From the NCBI GenBank assembly GCA_001942185.1, contig MKJV01000086.1:26850-90849 (forward strand): a DNA stretch of 64,000 nt. Reading direction: 5' to 3'. Shown here piece after piece: positions 10,435-20,471 of this stretch. The first letter of the stretch is position 1, and every line of letters starts with the position of its first letter. The DNA is from Pseudonocardia sp. CNS-004. Its GTDB lineage: Bacteria > Actinomycetota > Actinomycetes > Mycobacteriales > Pseudonocardiaceae. The notes below the pieces were generated by a model, which saw only the letters and a list, made by a program, of their open reading frames with translations, was not told the origin of the DNA and made no database searches. Position numbers and translations under genes: made by a program.

Positions 10435-11377
10435 CTACGTCAGGACGGTGGCGGCCCATTGGTACTGCTCCGCCAACCCTTCCTTCAGTGCAACCGTGGG
10501 TGCCCAGCCGACGGCCGCCTGGATGGCGGCCGTGCTCCCACCGGTGCGCTCGACGTCGCCGGGTACCGGGTCGCCCCGGCGGACGGCGGGCACCCGGCCC
10601 GAGATCTCCCCCAGGAGCTCGATGACCTCGTTCACGGTGGTGGAGGTGCCGCCTGCCACGTTGAGCACCGTACCGGCCGGGACGTCGGCGGTGGCGGCCC
10701 GCGTGTTGGCCTCGACGACGTCGTCGACGTAGGTGAAGTCGCGGACCTGGTCGCCCGTGCCGAACACGGTGATCTCCGCGCGTCGCGGACGGCGGAGCAG
10801 AAGCGGGTGAAGGCCATGTCGGGGCGCTGCCGCGGGCCGTACACGGTGAAGTAGCGCAGCGAGACCGTGGGCAGGCCGTGGTTCTGCGCGTAGAGGACGC
10901 AGAGGTGTTCCGCGGCGAGCTTGGTGACCCCGTACGGGGACAGCGGCTGCGGCCGGTCGGACTCCCGGGTGGGGTAGCGCAGCGCGTTGCCGTAGACCGA
11001 CGAGGAGGAGGCGTAGACCAGGCGCGACAGGCGCGGGGCCCGCAACGCCGCCTCCAGGAGCTTCTGGGTGGCGCCGACGTTGCCCTGCAGGTAGCCGTCG
11101 AAGTCGGCGCCCCACGACTTGCGCACGCCCGGCTGGCCCGCCTGGTGGTAGACCACCTCGACGTCGGCGAGGAGGCCCGCGAGGTCGACGGCGTGAGGTC
11201 GGCCTCCACCAGCTGCAGCCGGGGGTGTGCGATGTCGCGCAGGTTGTCGCGTTTGAGCCGCGGGTCGTAGTAGTCGGTGAGCGCGTCCACGCCCACGACG
11301 TCGTGGCCGTCGGCGAGCAGCCTGCGCGCGAGCGTGCTGCCGACGAAGCCGGCCACACCCGTGACGAGGGTCTTCAC
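10435..11377 (-). CDS. NAD-dependent sugar epimerase/dehydratase (UDP-glucuronate 4-epimerase-like), frameshifted
   Basis: An extended short-chain dehydrogenase of about 314 residues. It has the Rossmann motif TGVAGFVGSTLARRLL, a YASSSSVYG segment, the catalytic SPYGVTKLAAEHL (Tyr-x3-Lys), and SLRYFTVYGPRQRPDMAF, a signature common in UDP-glucuronate 4-epimerases. Three frames are needed, with breaks near 11195 and 10777. The GTG at 11377 overlaps the stop of the glycosyltransferase gene (GTGA). Together with the UDP-glucose dehydrogenase of the same operon it could make UDP-galacturonate; this is inference from context. Confidence 0.75.
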
Positions 11378-12549
11378 GACGCCGCCGGTGTGAGGCCGCG
11401 GAAGAAGACGTCGCGGACGACCTGTGGCGCGCTCAGCTCGGCGACGGCGGCCGTGACGTCGGCGCGGTCGAGGCCCTGCGCGGCCCGGACGGCGTCGGCG
11501 AGCGCCGCGGCGTCCCGGCCGCGGACGAAGCCGGAGACGCCCTCGCGGACCAGCCCGCCGGTGTCTGCGCCGTCGGTGACCACCGCGGGCAGGCCCATCG
11601 CCAGCGCCTCGACCAGCACCCGCGGGAAGCCCTCGTAGCCGGCGTGGGAGGTCATCAGGAAGACGCCGGAGTGGGCGCGGGCCTCCGCGACGTCGGCGGG
11701 CCCCAGCCGCCCCCGCAGCGTGATGCGGCGGGCGACGTCCTCCGGCAGGGCGGCGATCTGCTCCTCGAGGGCGGGGCGCAGCGTGCCGGACCCGATCACC
11801 TCGAGCGTCCACGGCTCGTCGGGGTGCTCCTGCGCCAGGTGGGCGAACGCCCGCACCGCCAGCGCGGGGTCCTTCGGCACCTCCAGCCGGCCCACCCAGA
11901 TGACGGCGTGCGGGTTCAGCGGTCGCGGCGGGGGGTGGGTGATGGCCGGGTCGAACCAGGTGGGCGCGGAGATCGTGCGCGGGTTCCACCGCCGCACCTT
12001 CTCCGCGTACGCCGGGTTGAACACGATCACCCGCTCCGCGGCACGCGCGATCCGGCGGTCGAGCCGCTCGTGCAGGCCGCCGAGGAACCGCCAGTACGAC
12101 TCGGACGTCGGGCCGAGCAGTCCGCGTTCCTGGGTGTGGATGCAGTACACCAGCGGCCGCCGGAACAGCAGCCGGGTAAACAGGCCGACGTCGACCCGGT
12201 GTGCCTGCACCACCTTCGGCCGCGGGATGGCCCGCCGGTGGCGCAGCAGCCCGGCCACGAGCCGCAGCGAGTAGGGCACGAGGCCCTTCGAACGGGACGT
12301 GTCGATCCGGGCGACGGGCAGGAACCAGATGTCGCGGTCGCCCCGGCGGTGGCGTTGCCACACCCCGAGCGGCCGGTCCGGGGCGCCCACCTCGTCGATC
12401 CCGACGATCCCCACCTGCACGTCCTCGGGGGCGTAGTCGAGGAACCCGCGCAGGCAGGTGTCGATCCCGCCGATGGTGACCGTGCGGTGGACGTCGTACT
12501 GCTGGATCACGAGACGGTCGATCTCGCCGTCTTGCGGCACCTCAGGCAT
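11374..12549 (-). CDS. Glycosyltransferase, GT4 family (GT-B fold)
   Basis: An intact 391-residue GT-B enzyme. The N-terminal acceptor domain contains QQYDVHRTVTIGGIDTCLRG. The C-terminal nucleotide-sugar domain contains WVGRLEVPKDPALAVRAFA and the donor-site motif HAGYEGFPRVLVEALAMGLP (E-x7-E type), typical of retaining GT4 enzymes. It probably adds one sugar to the lipid-linked repeat unit at the inner membrane face. It starts 8 bases inside the end of the dehydrogenase gene and overlaps the epimerase start, so the operon is translationally coupled. Donor and acceptor are unknown. Confidence 0.85.
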   Translation of the reverse strand: MPEVPQDGEIDRLVIQQYDVHRTVTIGGIDTCLRGFLDYAPEDVQVGIVGIDEVGAPDRPLGVWQRHRRGDRDIWFLPVARIDTSRSKGLVPYSLRLVAGLLRHRRAIPRPKVVQAHRVDVGLFTRLLFRRPLVYCIHTQERGLLGPTSESYWRFLGGLHERLDRRIARAAERVIVFNPAYAEKVRRWNPRTISAPTWFDPAITHPPPRPLNPHAVIWVGRLEVPKDPALAVRAFAHLAQEHPDEPWTLEVIGSGTLRPALEEQIAALPEDVARRITLRGRLGPADVAEARAHSGVFLMTSHAGYEGFPRVLVEALAMGLPAVVTDGADTGGLVREGVSGFVRGRDAAALADAVRAAQGLDRADVTAAVAELSAPQVVRDVFFRGLTPAAS

Positions 12550-13932
12550 CTGTGGCCTCCTGGCTCTCGGCCGCGGGGCGCGGCACCCGCCCCACCGCGC
12601 TCCAGGAGAAACCCGCGCGGCGCAGGACGTCCGGGTCGACGAGGTTGCGCGTGTCGACCACGATCGGCTGCCGGACGGCCGTCGCCAGCCGCGGCCAGTC
12701 CAGCGCGCGGAACTCGGGCCACTCCGTGAGGATCACCAGGGCGTCGGCGTCCTTGGCGGCCACGTACGGGTCGTCGACGACCGTGAGCAGCTCGCCGTCG
12801 AACGAGGAGTCCTCGGCCGGGATCGCCGGGTCGTAGGCCAGCAGCTCCGCCCCGGCCTGCCGCAGCTGGGCCGCGACGGCCAGCGCGGGCGAGTCGCGCA
12901 GGTCGCTGGTGCCCGCCTTGAACGCCAGCCCGAACAGAGCGATCCGCCTGCGGGTGAGCGACCCGTTGCGCTTGCCGGTGACCGCGGTCTGGATCTTCTC
13001 GACGACCCGCCTGCTCTGCCGCGTGTTCGTCTCGATCGCCGCACGCAGGAGCCGGAACTCGAAATCGACCGAGTCGGCGAGCTGCAGCAGCGCCGAGGTG
13101 TCCTTGGGCAGGCACGAGCCACCCCACCCGGGGCCGGGCGACAGGTAGGACTGGCCGATCCGCTTGTCGTAGCCCAGGCCCTCGGTGACGTCCTCGACGT
13201 CGGCACCGAGCCGCTCGCACAGCTCGGCGATCGCGTTGACGTACGACAGCTTCGTGGCGAGGAAGCAGTTGGCCGCGTACTTGATCATCTCGGCGCTCGC
13301 CAGCCCGGTGAGCACGGTGGGCGCGCCGAGCCGCGAGTACAGCGCCGCGACGCGCTCCGCGGCGTCCTGCGCATTGGACCCCACGATGATGCGGTCGGGG
13401 TGCAGGAAGTCGTGCACCCCCGAGCCCTCCCGGAGGAACTCCGGGTTGCTCACGACCGCGACGTCGGGCCTGCCGATGAGCTCGGCGGTGCGCTCACCCG
13501 TGCCCACCGGCACCGTGGACTTGTTCACGACGATCGCACCGGGCGGCAGCACCTCCCGGACCTCGTCGATCACCGCCTCGACCGCCGACAGGTCCGCGAG
13601 GCCCCCGACCCCCATGGGCGTGGGCACGCAGACGAACAGCACCTCGCAGGCCGTGCCGTCGCGGCGCAGCTCGTCCAGCGCGGCCCGCGCGCCCGTCACG
13701 AACGCGAGCCGGCCCGCCGCCAGCATCTCCCCGACCATCTCCGCGAGCCCGGCTCCCGGATGTCGATCTTCCCGGCCTGCAGCCGCTCGACCTTGGCGCG
13801 ATCCACGTCGGCGCAGATCACCCGATGGCCCAACGACGCGAGACACGCTCCGGTCGTCAGGCCGACATACCCAGTTCCCACCACCACGATGCGGCGGGCG
13901 AATTCCGACACCAGCGTCTCCTCCCCCGTCAA
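12542..13932 (-). CDS. UDP-glucose 6-dehydrogenase, frameshifted
   Basis: Predicted to convert UDP-glucose to UDP-glucuronate with two NAD+. The N-terminal motif VVVGTGYVGLTTGACLASLG is followed by FVCVPTPMG, NKSTVPVGTG, NPEFLREGSG, SAEMIKYAANCFLATKLSYV and the active-site motif GPGWGGSCLPKD. These identify the UDP-glucose branch, in contrast to the HCLPIDP enzyme at 900-2167. The frame breaks near 13750, just after GKIDIREPG. The ATG at 13932 gives about 463 residues, slightly long; a GTG seven codons later would also fit. It heads the minus-strand operon running to 9186. Confidence 0.82.
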
Positions 13933-13987
13933 CGCAGGACGTCGTCACGACGCCTGTCGGGCACGAGCCCGACTCCGTTACCCGGCT

Positions 13988-14887
13988 CTACTCGGCGGGC
14001 GGCCCCTGATAGCCCTGCTCCGCCGACGGATCGTCGAACCCGACCTCACGGCCGTACCCCGGGCCGATCCGGTTGTCCCGCACGATCACACCGGTGGAGT
14101 CCTTGCCCAGCGCGAACGCCTTGTTCCCCTCGCCGGCCATCTCGTTGTTGCTGATCGTGACGTCCTGGATGTCCTCGAGCGCCACCGACTGCGCCTCGGC
14201 GTGGGACTCGCAGTAGTTCCCGTCGAACAGCCAGTTGCGGCTCACGCCCTCGCCGGACCCGCCCTCGTCGTTCGGGCCCTCCGCCATCAGGCACTGCGCG
14301 CGGATGTCCTCGCACCTGTTGCCCTGGATCACGACGTTCGAGCTGCCCGGCAGCTCCACCGCGAACGTCTGGATGCAGTCGACGTGCGAGTCCTCGATGT
14401 CACTGCCCTCGAGGTCGTACACGTGGTTGTTCAGTATCTGCGCGCCGTCGCCGAAGAACCGGATCGCGTCGACGTCGTCACCGTCGTAGTTGACCTCGGT
14501 GATCTCGTTGTGCCGCACCGTGATGTTCTCGCCGACCGCCACGATCCCGGTGCTGTCGGCGCCCTTCGACACGAAGCCCTCGACCACGACGTTGTCGGCC
14601 TGCACCCGGATCCCCGGCACCACCGCGCCGTTGCCCCGGTAGAACACCGGGGCGTCGGCGGTGCCCCCCGTGGTGATCTCCAGCGGCTCCTCCAGCTCCC
14701 CGGAGAAGCACACCGCGTCGCCCGGGGCCGGTGTCTGGTCCGGCGTGAGGCAGCGCTCGGGTGCCGCAGCGGGCGGCGACGGGAGCGTGCCCGGGCGCGC
14801 CGGCGCGGGCGTACCGGCGGTCGAGCACGCGACCACGCCGGTGCTCATCAGCACCGCGACGAGGATCCCCAGGCCCCGCAGCACCAT
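13988..14887 (-). CDS. Secreted right-handed beta-helix lipoprotein
   Basis: An intact gene. I chose the ATG at 14887 because it places a lipoprotein signal at the N-terminus (MVLRGLGILVAVLMSTGVVAC, lipobox ending TGVVAC). A longer in-frame start at 14950 would bury it. The mature part contains repeated short beta-helix rungs such as NNHVYDLEGSDIEDS, IQGNRCEDI and ISNNEMAGEG, as in polysaccharide lyase/hydrolase-like helix proteins. It is probably anchored outside the membrane and may bind or trim glycan. No catalytic set is recognisable. It lies next to the UDP-glucose dehydrogenase, pointing the same way. Confidence 0.75.
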   Translation of the reverse strand: MVLRGLGILVAVLMSTGVVACSTAGTPAPARPGTLPSPPAAAPERCLTPDQTPAPGDAVCFSGELEEPLEITTGGTADAPVFYRGNGAVVPGIRVQADNVVVEGFVSKGADSTGIVAVGENITVRHNEITEVNYDGDDVDAIRFFGDGAQILNNHVYDLEGSDIEDSHVDCIQTFAVELPGSSNVVIQGNRCEDIRAQCLMAEGPNDEGGSGEGVSRNWLFDGNYCESHAEAQSVALEDIQDVTISNNEMAGEGNKAFALGKDSTGVIVRDNRIGPGYGREVGFDDPSAEQGYQGPPAE

Positions 14888-15176
14888 GCTCGCACCTCCC
14901 CCGGCACGTGGACGCGGTCCAGCGTCCACCTCGCAGCCTACGGACGCCACGAGGGGCGTTGCGCCGATCCGGTGACGGGAAACTGTGACGGCTCACAGCT
15001 ACCGAAAGGCGCCCACCGTCTCGCCCGGTGGCGTCGGCGAGGTCGGCACGAACTCCAGCCGTTCGGGTGAGACGCCCGCACGTCCCGCTCCGCGAGCGGC
15101 GACCCGACGGTCACGCGGGCATCACCGGTCCGCGCGTACGGTGGGTACGGCACGGCCACGAGGGGGAGTTGAGGCA
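14888..15176. other. Divergent intergenic region
   Basis: About 290 bases between the beta-helix lipoprotein (-) and the FemAB gene (+). It must hold both promoters, but I see no convincing -10/-35 pair, repeat or small gene. Confidence 0.4.
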
Positions 15177-16252
15177 GTGCTGGAGATCGAGGTCGACGAC
15201 GCGCCGTCGCACCCGGAGTGGGACAAGTGGGTGGAGGCCGCACCGGGAGGCCATCACCTCCAGTCGAGCGGATGGGGTCACGTCAAGGCCGGGGCGGGCT
15301 GGGAGGCCCGCCGCATCCTGCTTCGCCGCTCGGGGCACCTGGTGGGTGGCTGCCAGCTCCTGACCCGGCGAATCCCCGTGCTCGGCCAGATGGGTTATTT
15401 GCCCCGCGGTCCCGTTCTCGAGTCCCGGGACCCCGAGCTCGTCGAGTTCCTGCTCGCCGCATTGCGGCGGCACGCCCGGCAGCACCGGATCGCGGTCATG
15501 AAGATCCAGCCACCGGTCGACCGCCCGGACCTCGCGGCGTTCCTGGAATCGCGAGGCTGATCGCCAGCGACCTCGACACCGCGCCGGTGGCCAGCGCGGT
15601 GGTCGACGTCGGCTCCGAACGTGACGAGGACACGATCTTCCGCGGGCTGCGCGCGACGACCCGCCGCCGGGTCCGGCAGGCACGCAAGCACGGTGTCACC
15701 GTGCGCACCGGCGACGTCGCCGACCTGCCCGTCCTGCAGGCGATCATCGAGGCGACCGCGCGGCGGCAGGGCTTCGCCCCCTACCCCGCGGACTACTACC
15801 AGCGGCTGTGGGCGGCGTTCGGCACGTCCGGCCACCTCCGGCTGCTGATCGCCGAACGCGACGGGGTGGCACTGTCGGCGGTGCTGCTCGTCGCGTTCGG
15901 CGACACGGTGATCTACAAGATCGGCGGCCTCGCCGACGTCGAGGACGCCCCACCGGGTGCCAGCGAGCTGACGCACTGGACGGCCATCGCATGGGCGCGC
16001 GAGGCCGGCTACCGCTACTACGACTTCGAGGGCATCCCGCTCGAGATCGCGCGGGCGATCCGCGCAGGCGCGCCGGCAGAGCCCAAGGGCGTCGCGTTCT
16101 TCAAGCTCGGCTTCGGGGGCGAGCCCGTGGTGTACCCCGGCACGTACGACCTGCTTCCCGACGGTCTGCCCGGGCGGGCCCTGCGGTACGTCCTCCCCCG
16201 CGCGGAACGGTGGCGCGGCGCGGTGCACCGGCTGTCCGGCCGCCGCGGTTAG
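15177..16252 (+). CDS. FemAB-family aminoacyl/GNAT transferase, frameshifted
   Basis: About 358 residues, related to the FemX/FemAB group that adds amino acids to lipid II side chains. The first half (LQSSGWGHVKAGAGWEARRI, MGYLPRGPVLESRDPEL) ends in a TGA at 15558-15560. The second half continues in another frame (TRRRVRQARKHGVTVRTGD, RYYDFEGIPLEIARA, KLGFGGEPVVYPGTYDL). FKLGFGGEP is the typical C-terminal FemAB motif. The break is near 15557. The GTG at 15177 is preceded by AGGGGGAG. The protein at the left edge of the window is a distant relative. Peptidoglycan or a glycan could be the acceptor. Confidence 0.75.
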
Positions 16253-16287
16253 CGACGCCAGTCGGGAAGCGCGGTAGCTTGGATGGA

Positions 16288-16956
16288 GTGACGGCAATCG
16301 CCCCGCGCCCCGACCGGGCGCTGCTCCCGCCCGGACTGCACGCACCGGCAGCAGCCGTCTCGGTGCTGGCGCTGCTGGTGTTCGGATTCTTCGGCGCGCG
16401 CTACGCCGACGACTCGAGCGCGGGCCGGCTGGACCGGCGCCTCCAGAGCCTCGTCGGCAACAACCCGTCCCCGGCCGACGCCGTGATCGTCTTCGGCAAC
16501 CCGGTCACGGTCGTCGTGCTCGCGGCGCTGCTCGCGGGCGTCGCGTTCGCCCTCGGCCACCGCAGGCTCGCCGCGCTGGCCATCCTGGGGCCCGGCCTCA
16601 CCGGGGTCGCCACCACCGGTCTCAAACCGATCATCGGACGCACGATCGACGGCGGGCTCGCGTTCCCGAGCGGCCACACCGGCGGCGCCACCGCGCTCGG
16701 CGTCGTCGCGGCGCTCCTGCTGATCACGGTGCTGCGCACGGCGAGCGGCACGAGCGCGCTGCTCATCGCCGCCGGGGCCGGGGTGTCCGGTGGCGCGATG
16801 GCGCTCGCGCTCGTCACCGAACGCATCCATTACCCCACCGACACGGTGGGCGGGTTCTGCGTCGCCGTCGCGGTGGTGCTGACCTGCGCACTCGTGCTCG
16901 AACGCCTGCCACGCCGTACCTCGATCGAGGGCAGGGCGTCCTCCGGTCCATCATGA
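16288..16956 (+). CDS. PAP2-superfamily lipid phosphatase
   Basis: An intact protein of 222 residues with about five or six membrane segments. All three parts of the phosphatidic-acid-phosphatase signature are present: KPIIGRTIDGG (first motif), FPSGHTGG (second) and ERIHYPTDTVGGF (third, with His and Asp). The family dephosphorylates lipid pyrophosphates. In a glycan locus the likely job is recycling undecaprenyl pyrophosphate released by polymerisation. The GTG at 16288 was chosen; an ATG at 16283 is out of frame. Its stop overlaps the ATG of the aminotransferase (ATGA). Confidence 0.82.
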   Translation: MTAIAPRPDRALLPPGLHAPAAAVSVLALLVFGFFGARYADDSSAGRLDRRLQSLVGNNPSPADAVIVFGNPVTVVVLAALLAGVAFALGHRRLAALAILGPGLTGVATTGLKPIIGRTIDGGLAFPSGHTGGATALGVVAALLLITVLRTASGTSALLIAAGAGVSGGAMALALVTERIHYPTDTVGGFCVAVAVVLTCALVLERLPRRTSIEGRASSGPS

Positions 16957-18264
16957 CCGCCATGACGGACCCGTCCCTGCCGAAGTCCGCAGCGCTGAAC
17001 GCCCGCCTGCACGCCGCGGTGCCGGGCGGTGCACACACCTACGCCAAGGGCGACGACCAGTACCCCGAAGACCTCGCACCCGTCATCACCCACGGCCGCG
17101 GCTCCCACGTGTGGGACGCCGACGGCAACGAGTACATCGAGTACGGCTCGGGCCTGCGCGCCGTGGCGCTCGGCCACGCCCACCCCCGTGTCGTCGACGC
17201 GGTCCGCGGCGAGCTCGACAAAGGCAGCAACTTCGTCCGCCCCGCCGTCATCGAGGTCGAGGCCGCCGAGCGCTTCCTGCAGAACGTGCCGACGGCCGAC
17301 ATGGTCAAGTTCACCAAGAACGGCTCCGACGCCACCACCGCAGCCGTGCGCCTCGCCCGCGCCCACACCGGACGCACCACCATCGCGCTGTGCCGCGACC
17401 ACCCCTTCTTCTCCACCGACGACTGGTTCATCGCCGGCACCCCCATGTCCGCCGGAATCCCCGGCCAGGACACCACCACCTTCCCCTACGGCGACCTGGA
17501 CGCCCTCGCCACCGTCCTCGAGCAGCACGAGACCGCCGCGGTCTTCCTCGAGGCAGCCACCCAGACCGAACCACCCGCCGGCTACCTCGACGCGTCCGCG
17601 AGCTCGCCACCCGCCACGGAGCGCTCCTCGTCCTCGACGAGATGATCACCGGCTTCCGCTGGAGCGAGCACGGCGCCCAGGGCGTCTACGGCATCACCCC
17701 CGACCTGTCCACCTTCGGCAAGGCCCTCGGCAACGGCTTCGCCATCTCCGCACTCGCCGGCAGGCGCGACATCATGGAACGCGGCGGACTGCGCACCGAC
17801 GCCGAGCGGGTGTTCCTGCTCTCCACCACCCACGGCGCCGAGACCCACTCCCTCGCCGCCGCCATCGCGGTGATGGACACCTACGCCGAGGACGGCATCG
17901 CCGACCGGCTCCACCAGCTGGGCGGCCGCCTCGCCGCCGGGGTCCGCGAGGTCGCCGCCGGGATGGGCGTCGCCGACCACGTCCAGGTCCGCGGGCGCGC
18001 GTCCAACCTGGTCTTCGCCACCCTCGACGCGGAGGGCAAGCCGTCGCAGCCCTACCGCACGCTGTTCCTGCGCCAACTGCTGGGCGGCGGGGTCATCGGC
18101 CCGTCGTTCGTGGTCAGCGCGGCCTTGAGCGATGACGACATCGACCGCACCGTCGAGGTCGTCGGCCAGGCCTGCGCGGTGTACCGGAAGGCGCTCGACG
18201 CCGGGGACCCGGCGCCGTGGATGGGTGGCGACCGGTCAAGCCCGTCTTCCGCCGGTACGTCTGA
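16953..18264 (+). CDS. Class-III aminotransferase, glutamate-1-semialdehyde aminomutase-like, frameshifted
   Basis: A PLP enzyme of about 437 residues. It has the opening PGGAHTYAKGDDQYPEDLAP, the substrate-loop GSGLRAVALGHAHPRVVDAV, FTKNGSDATTAAVRLARAHT, LLVLDEMITGFRW and the PLP-lysine motif STFGKALGNGFAIS. Two breaks occur: near 17595 and near 18228. In the second, adding one C (GGTGGCCGACCG) restores GRPVKPVFRRYV and the stop at 18262-18264. A partial copy at 27634-27741 has that C-terminus in the right frame, which supports a single-base loss here. Its place between PAP2 and FemAB genes suggests amino-sugar or aminoacyl chemistry rather than heme synthesis; that is inference. Confidence 0.78.
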
Positions 18265-18445
18265 CCCCATCGGGTCCGGCGGTTCCTCCCGCTCGACCGA
18301 GTTGTCCTCCGCCTTACCGACCAGTGGTTTCCAGCTGGCGGGCGACGGCCTAGTGTCCGGCTCCATCACGGTTGAGCCCGGCGCGGTGCGTGGCCGGACC
18401 TGGGGGAACCGCGCGGGCACTGCGGAAACCGACGGGACGATAAGG

Positions 18446-18943
18446 ATGGACCTTCGCTTCACCGCGTTCGAGCTCATCACGCGGGATGCCGTGCTGAGGA
18501 AACTGCTCGTGAACCACGCCGACCGCCTCGAGCACGGGCCGCGCCCGGACGGGCGGGGAACCGACGCCTGTTTCCTCGCGCTGCGGTGGTCCGCCGACTA
18601 CCGGCCGGGCCGTCCCGCCGGCTCCCAGCTGTTGACGGCTCGGGTCCACATGCCGCGTCACCACGCGAGCGAGCATTCGTTCCTCGACTTCGTGCTCGCG
18701 CGGCTGCGGGCGGCCCTGACCGCCACCCCGGCGACCGGGTTGATCACGACCCGCTGCCTGTCGGAGTCCGGGAAGGACGAGGACGCGGACACGGTGTCCA
18801 GGGCCTGCACCTTCGAGGTCGTCCCCGCGGTGTCGGTGCGCGACGGAGCGGCGCTGCTCGGGCTGGCGCCGTGGACCGGCTGCGTTCACCGCGGCTCGGC
18901 GAGCTTCATCTCAGCGGGAGACACCGTCCCCAGCATGAACTGA
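18446..18943 (+). CDS. Hypothetical protein, 165 residues
   Basis: The ATG at 18446 has AAGG immediately upstream, and the frame runs to 18943. I recognise no family. The protein is soluble, without signal or membrane segment, with an alternating pattern (CFLALRWSADYRPGRPAG, ARVHMPRHHASEHSFLDF) and a C-terminal beta-rich part (CTFEVVPAVSVRDGAALLG). It lies between the aminotransferase and the sensor kinase, same strand. It may be a small sensor or regulator acting with the kinase, but nothing in the sequence proves that. Confidence 0.55.
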   Translation: MDLRFTAFELITRDAVLRKLLVNHADRLEHGPRPDGRGTDACFLALRWSADYRPGRPAGSQLLTARVHMPRHHASEHSFLDFVLARLRAALTATPATGLITTRCLSESGKDEDADTVSRACTFEVVPAVSVRDGAALLGLAPWTGCVHRGSASFISAGDTVPSMN

Positions 18944-19067
18944 TCCGACGCGGGAGTCTGTAACGGTCCTGCCCGTCGGGCAGAGCAGTACGAGTGACGC
19001 GTGCCGTCGAGCGCGCCGGCCGTGGGCCCACCGAGGGGGCGACCACGACGGCTGCGGAACGGAGGCG

Positions 19068-20471
19068 ATGCCCGTGCGCACTCGGATCATCGGCTCGGCC
19101 GTGTGGGCCTCCGTCCTGGCCATCGGTCTGTTCGGGGTACCGCTCGCGGTGGCGGTGCTTCAGTACGCGCTGGTGGTCGAGCGGAGCGAGCTCGAGCGGG
19201 CCGCCAACACCATCGCCATCACCGTGGCCGCCGACGTCTCCGACGACGAACGGGTCACGCGGATCGACGCTCCCGCCGAGATCCGGGTGACGGTCTACGA
19301 CGAGGACGCCGTCCGGCTGAGTGGCGCCGGGCCGTTCGAGGGCGGCCCCGAGGTCGGCCGGGCGCTCGCGGGCCGGGTGGGGACCACGGCGGACCACGGC
19401 GACCTCGTCGTGGCGGTACCGGTCACGCACGAGGACGACGTGATCGGCGTCGTGCGGGCCGCCGTCCCGCGCAGCACCGCGATGGGCCGGGTGGCGCTGG
19501 TGTGGGCCGCGATGGCCGCGCTGGCCGGCCTCGCCATCACCGCCGCGTGGCTCGTCGGGCGCCGACAGGCACGCCGGTTGGCGCGACCGCTCGAGGAGCT
19601 GGCCGTCGCCGCACGGCGGCTGGGCCACGGCGACTTCAGCGTGCGCACCCGGCGCGGTGGGATCACGGAGATCGATGCGGTCGGTTCCGCATTGGACTCC
19701 ACCGCGACGCGGCTCGACGAGCTGCTCGCCAGGGAACGCGAGTTCTCTGCCGACGCGTCCCACCAGCTGCGCACCCCGCTCGCGGGTCTCCGGCTCCGGC
19801 TCGAAGCCGCCCTCGAGGGCTCGGATGAGGACCCGAGACCCGCCATCGTCGCCGGCCTCGTCGACGCAGACCGCCTGGAGTCGACCATCGACGAGCTCCT
19901 CGCACTCGCCCGCGACCGCCGAGCCACCCCGCCGAGCAGGCTCGATCTGCCCGCGCTGCTGGACGAGATGTCGCCGGAGTGGCGCGGACGACTCGCGCTC
20001 CAGGGCCGCTCGCTCGCTCTGTGCGTCGAGTCGGGAACGGCCGCCCCGTGCACGTCGCCCGCGGCGGTCCGGCAGATCCTCGCGGTGCTCGTGGACAACG
20101 CGACGACCCACGGCGCGGGCACCGTCGCGGTCACGGTTCGCGAGGCCACCGATGCTGTGGCGGTCGACATCTCCGACGCAGGCCCCGGTGTCCGCGAACC
20201 CGTCAGCGCCCTGTTCACCCGTCGCGCCGACCAGCGGGGCTCGCACGGGATCGGTCTGGCACTGGCACGACGCCTCGCGGAGGCGGAGGGCGGCCGGCTG
20301 GACCTGACCCGGCGAACGCCCCCGACGTTCACGCTCCTGCTGCCGCCTGCGCCACCCGAAGCCTCGTCGCTCCCGTCTCCGGCCGACAGCACGGCAGGTG
20401 TCAACGTCCTGGTGGAGCGCTGTTCGAGTCCGGCAGGAGCTCCAGCCGGAACCCGTGCCCGCGGAGTGTGA
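19068..20471 (+). CDS. Two-component sensor histidine kinase
   Basis: An intact 467-residue kinase. A first membrane segment (VWASVLAIGLFGVPLAVAVL) is followed by an extracellular loop of about 120 residues, a second segment (VALVWAAMAALAGLAITAAW), HAMP-like sequence, a phospho-acceptor motif FSADASHQLRTPLAGL, and an ATPase domain with N-box LVDNATTHG and G-boxes DAGPGV and GSHGIGLALARRLAEAEGG. It likely senses an envelope signal. Its partner is the response regulator encoded convergently; their 3' ends overlap by 71 bases, an unusual arrangement for a cognate pair. Confidence 0.88.
   Translation: MPVRTRIIGSAVWASVLAIGLFGVPLAVAVLQYALVVERSELERAANTIAITVAADVSDDERVTRIDAPAEIRVTVYDEDAVRLSGAGPFEGGPEVGRALAGRVGTTADHGDLVVAVPVTHEDDVIGVVRAAVPRSTAMGRVALVWAAMAALAGLAITAAWLVGRRQARRLARPLEELAVAARRLGHGDFSVRTRRGGITEIDAVGSALDSTATRLDELLAREREFSADASHQLRTPLAGLRLRLEAALEGSDEDPRPAIVAGLVDADRLESTIDELLALARDRRATPPSRLDLPALLDEMSPEWRGRLALQGRSLALCVESGTAAPCTSPAAVRQILAVLVDNATTHGAGTVAVTVREATDAVAVDISDAGPGVREPVSALFTRRADQRGSHGIGLALARRLAEAEGGRLDLTRRTPPTFTLLLPPAPPEASSLPSPADSTAGVNVLVERCSSPAGAPAGTRARGV

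Noticed and set aside
9809..12361. An 850-residue minus-strand open frame
   Set aside because: It crosses the epimerase and glycosyltransferase genes in the wrong frame for most of its length. Only short stretches (epimerase N-terminus, flippase N-terminus) are real, and those are included in the proper genes.
12458..15070. An 870-residue plus-strand open frame
   Set aside because: It is antisense to the UDP-glucose dehydrogenase and the beta-helix lipoprotein, with the arginine/proline/glutamate bias of a high-GC shadow and no family motif.
16953..18264. The aminotransferase as hemL (heme biosynthesis)
   Set aside because: The fold and lysine motif match glutamate-1-semialdehyde aminomutase relatives, but the gene is coupled to PAP2 and FemAB genes with no heme genes nearby, so I did not assign hemL.
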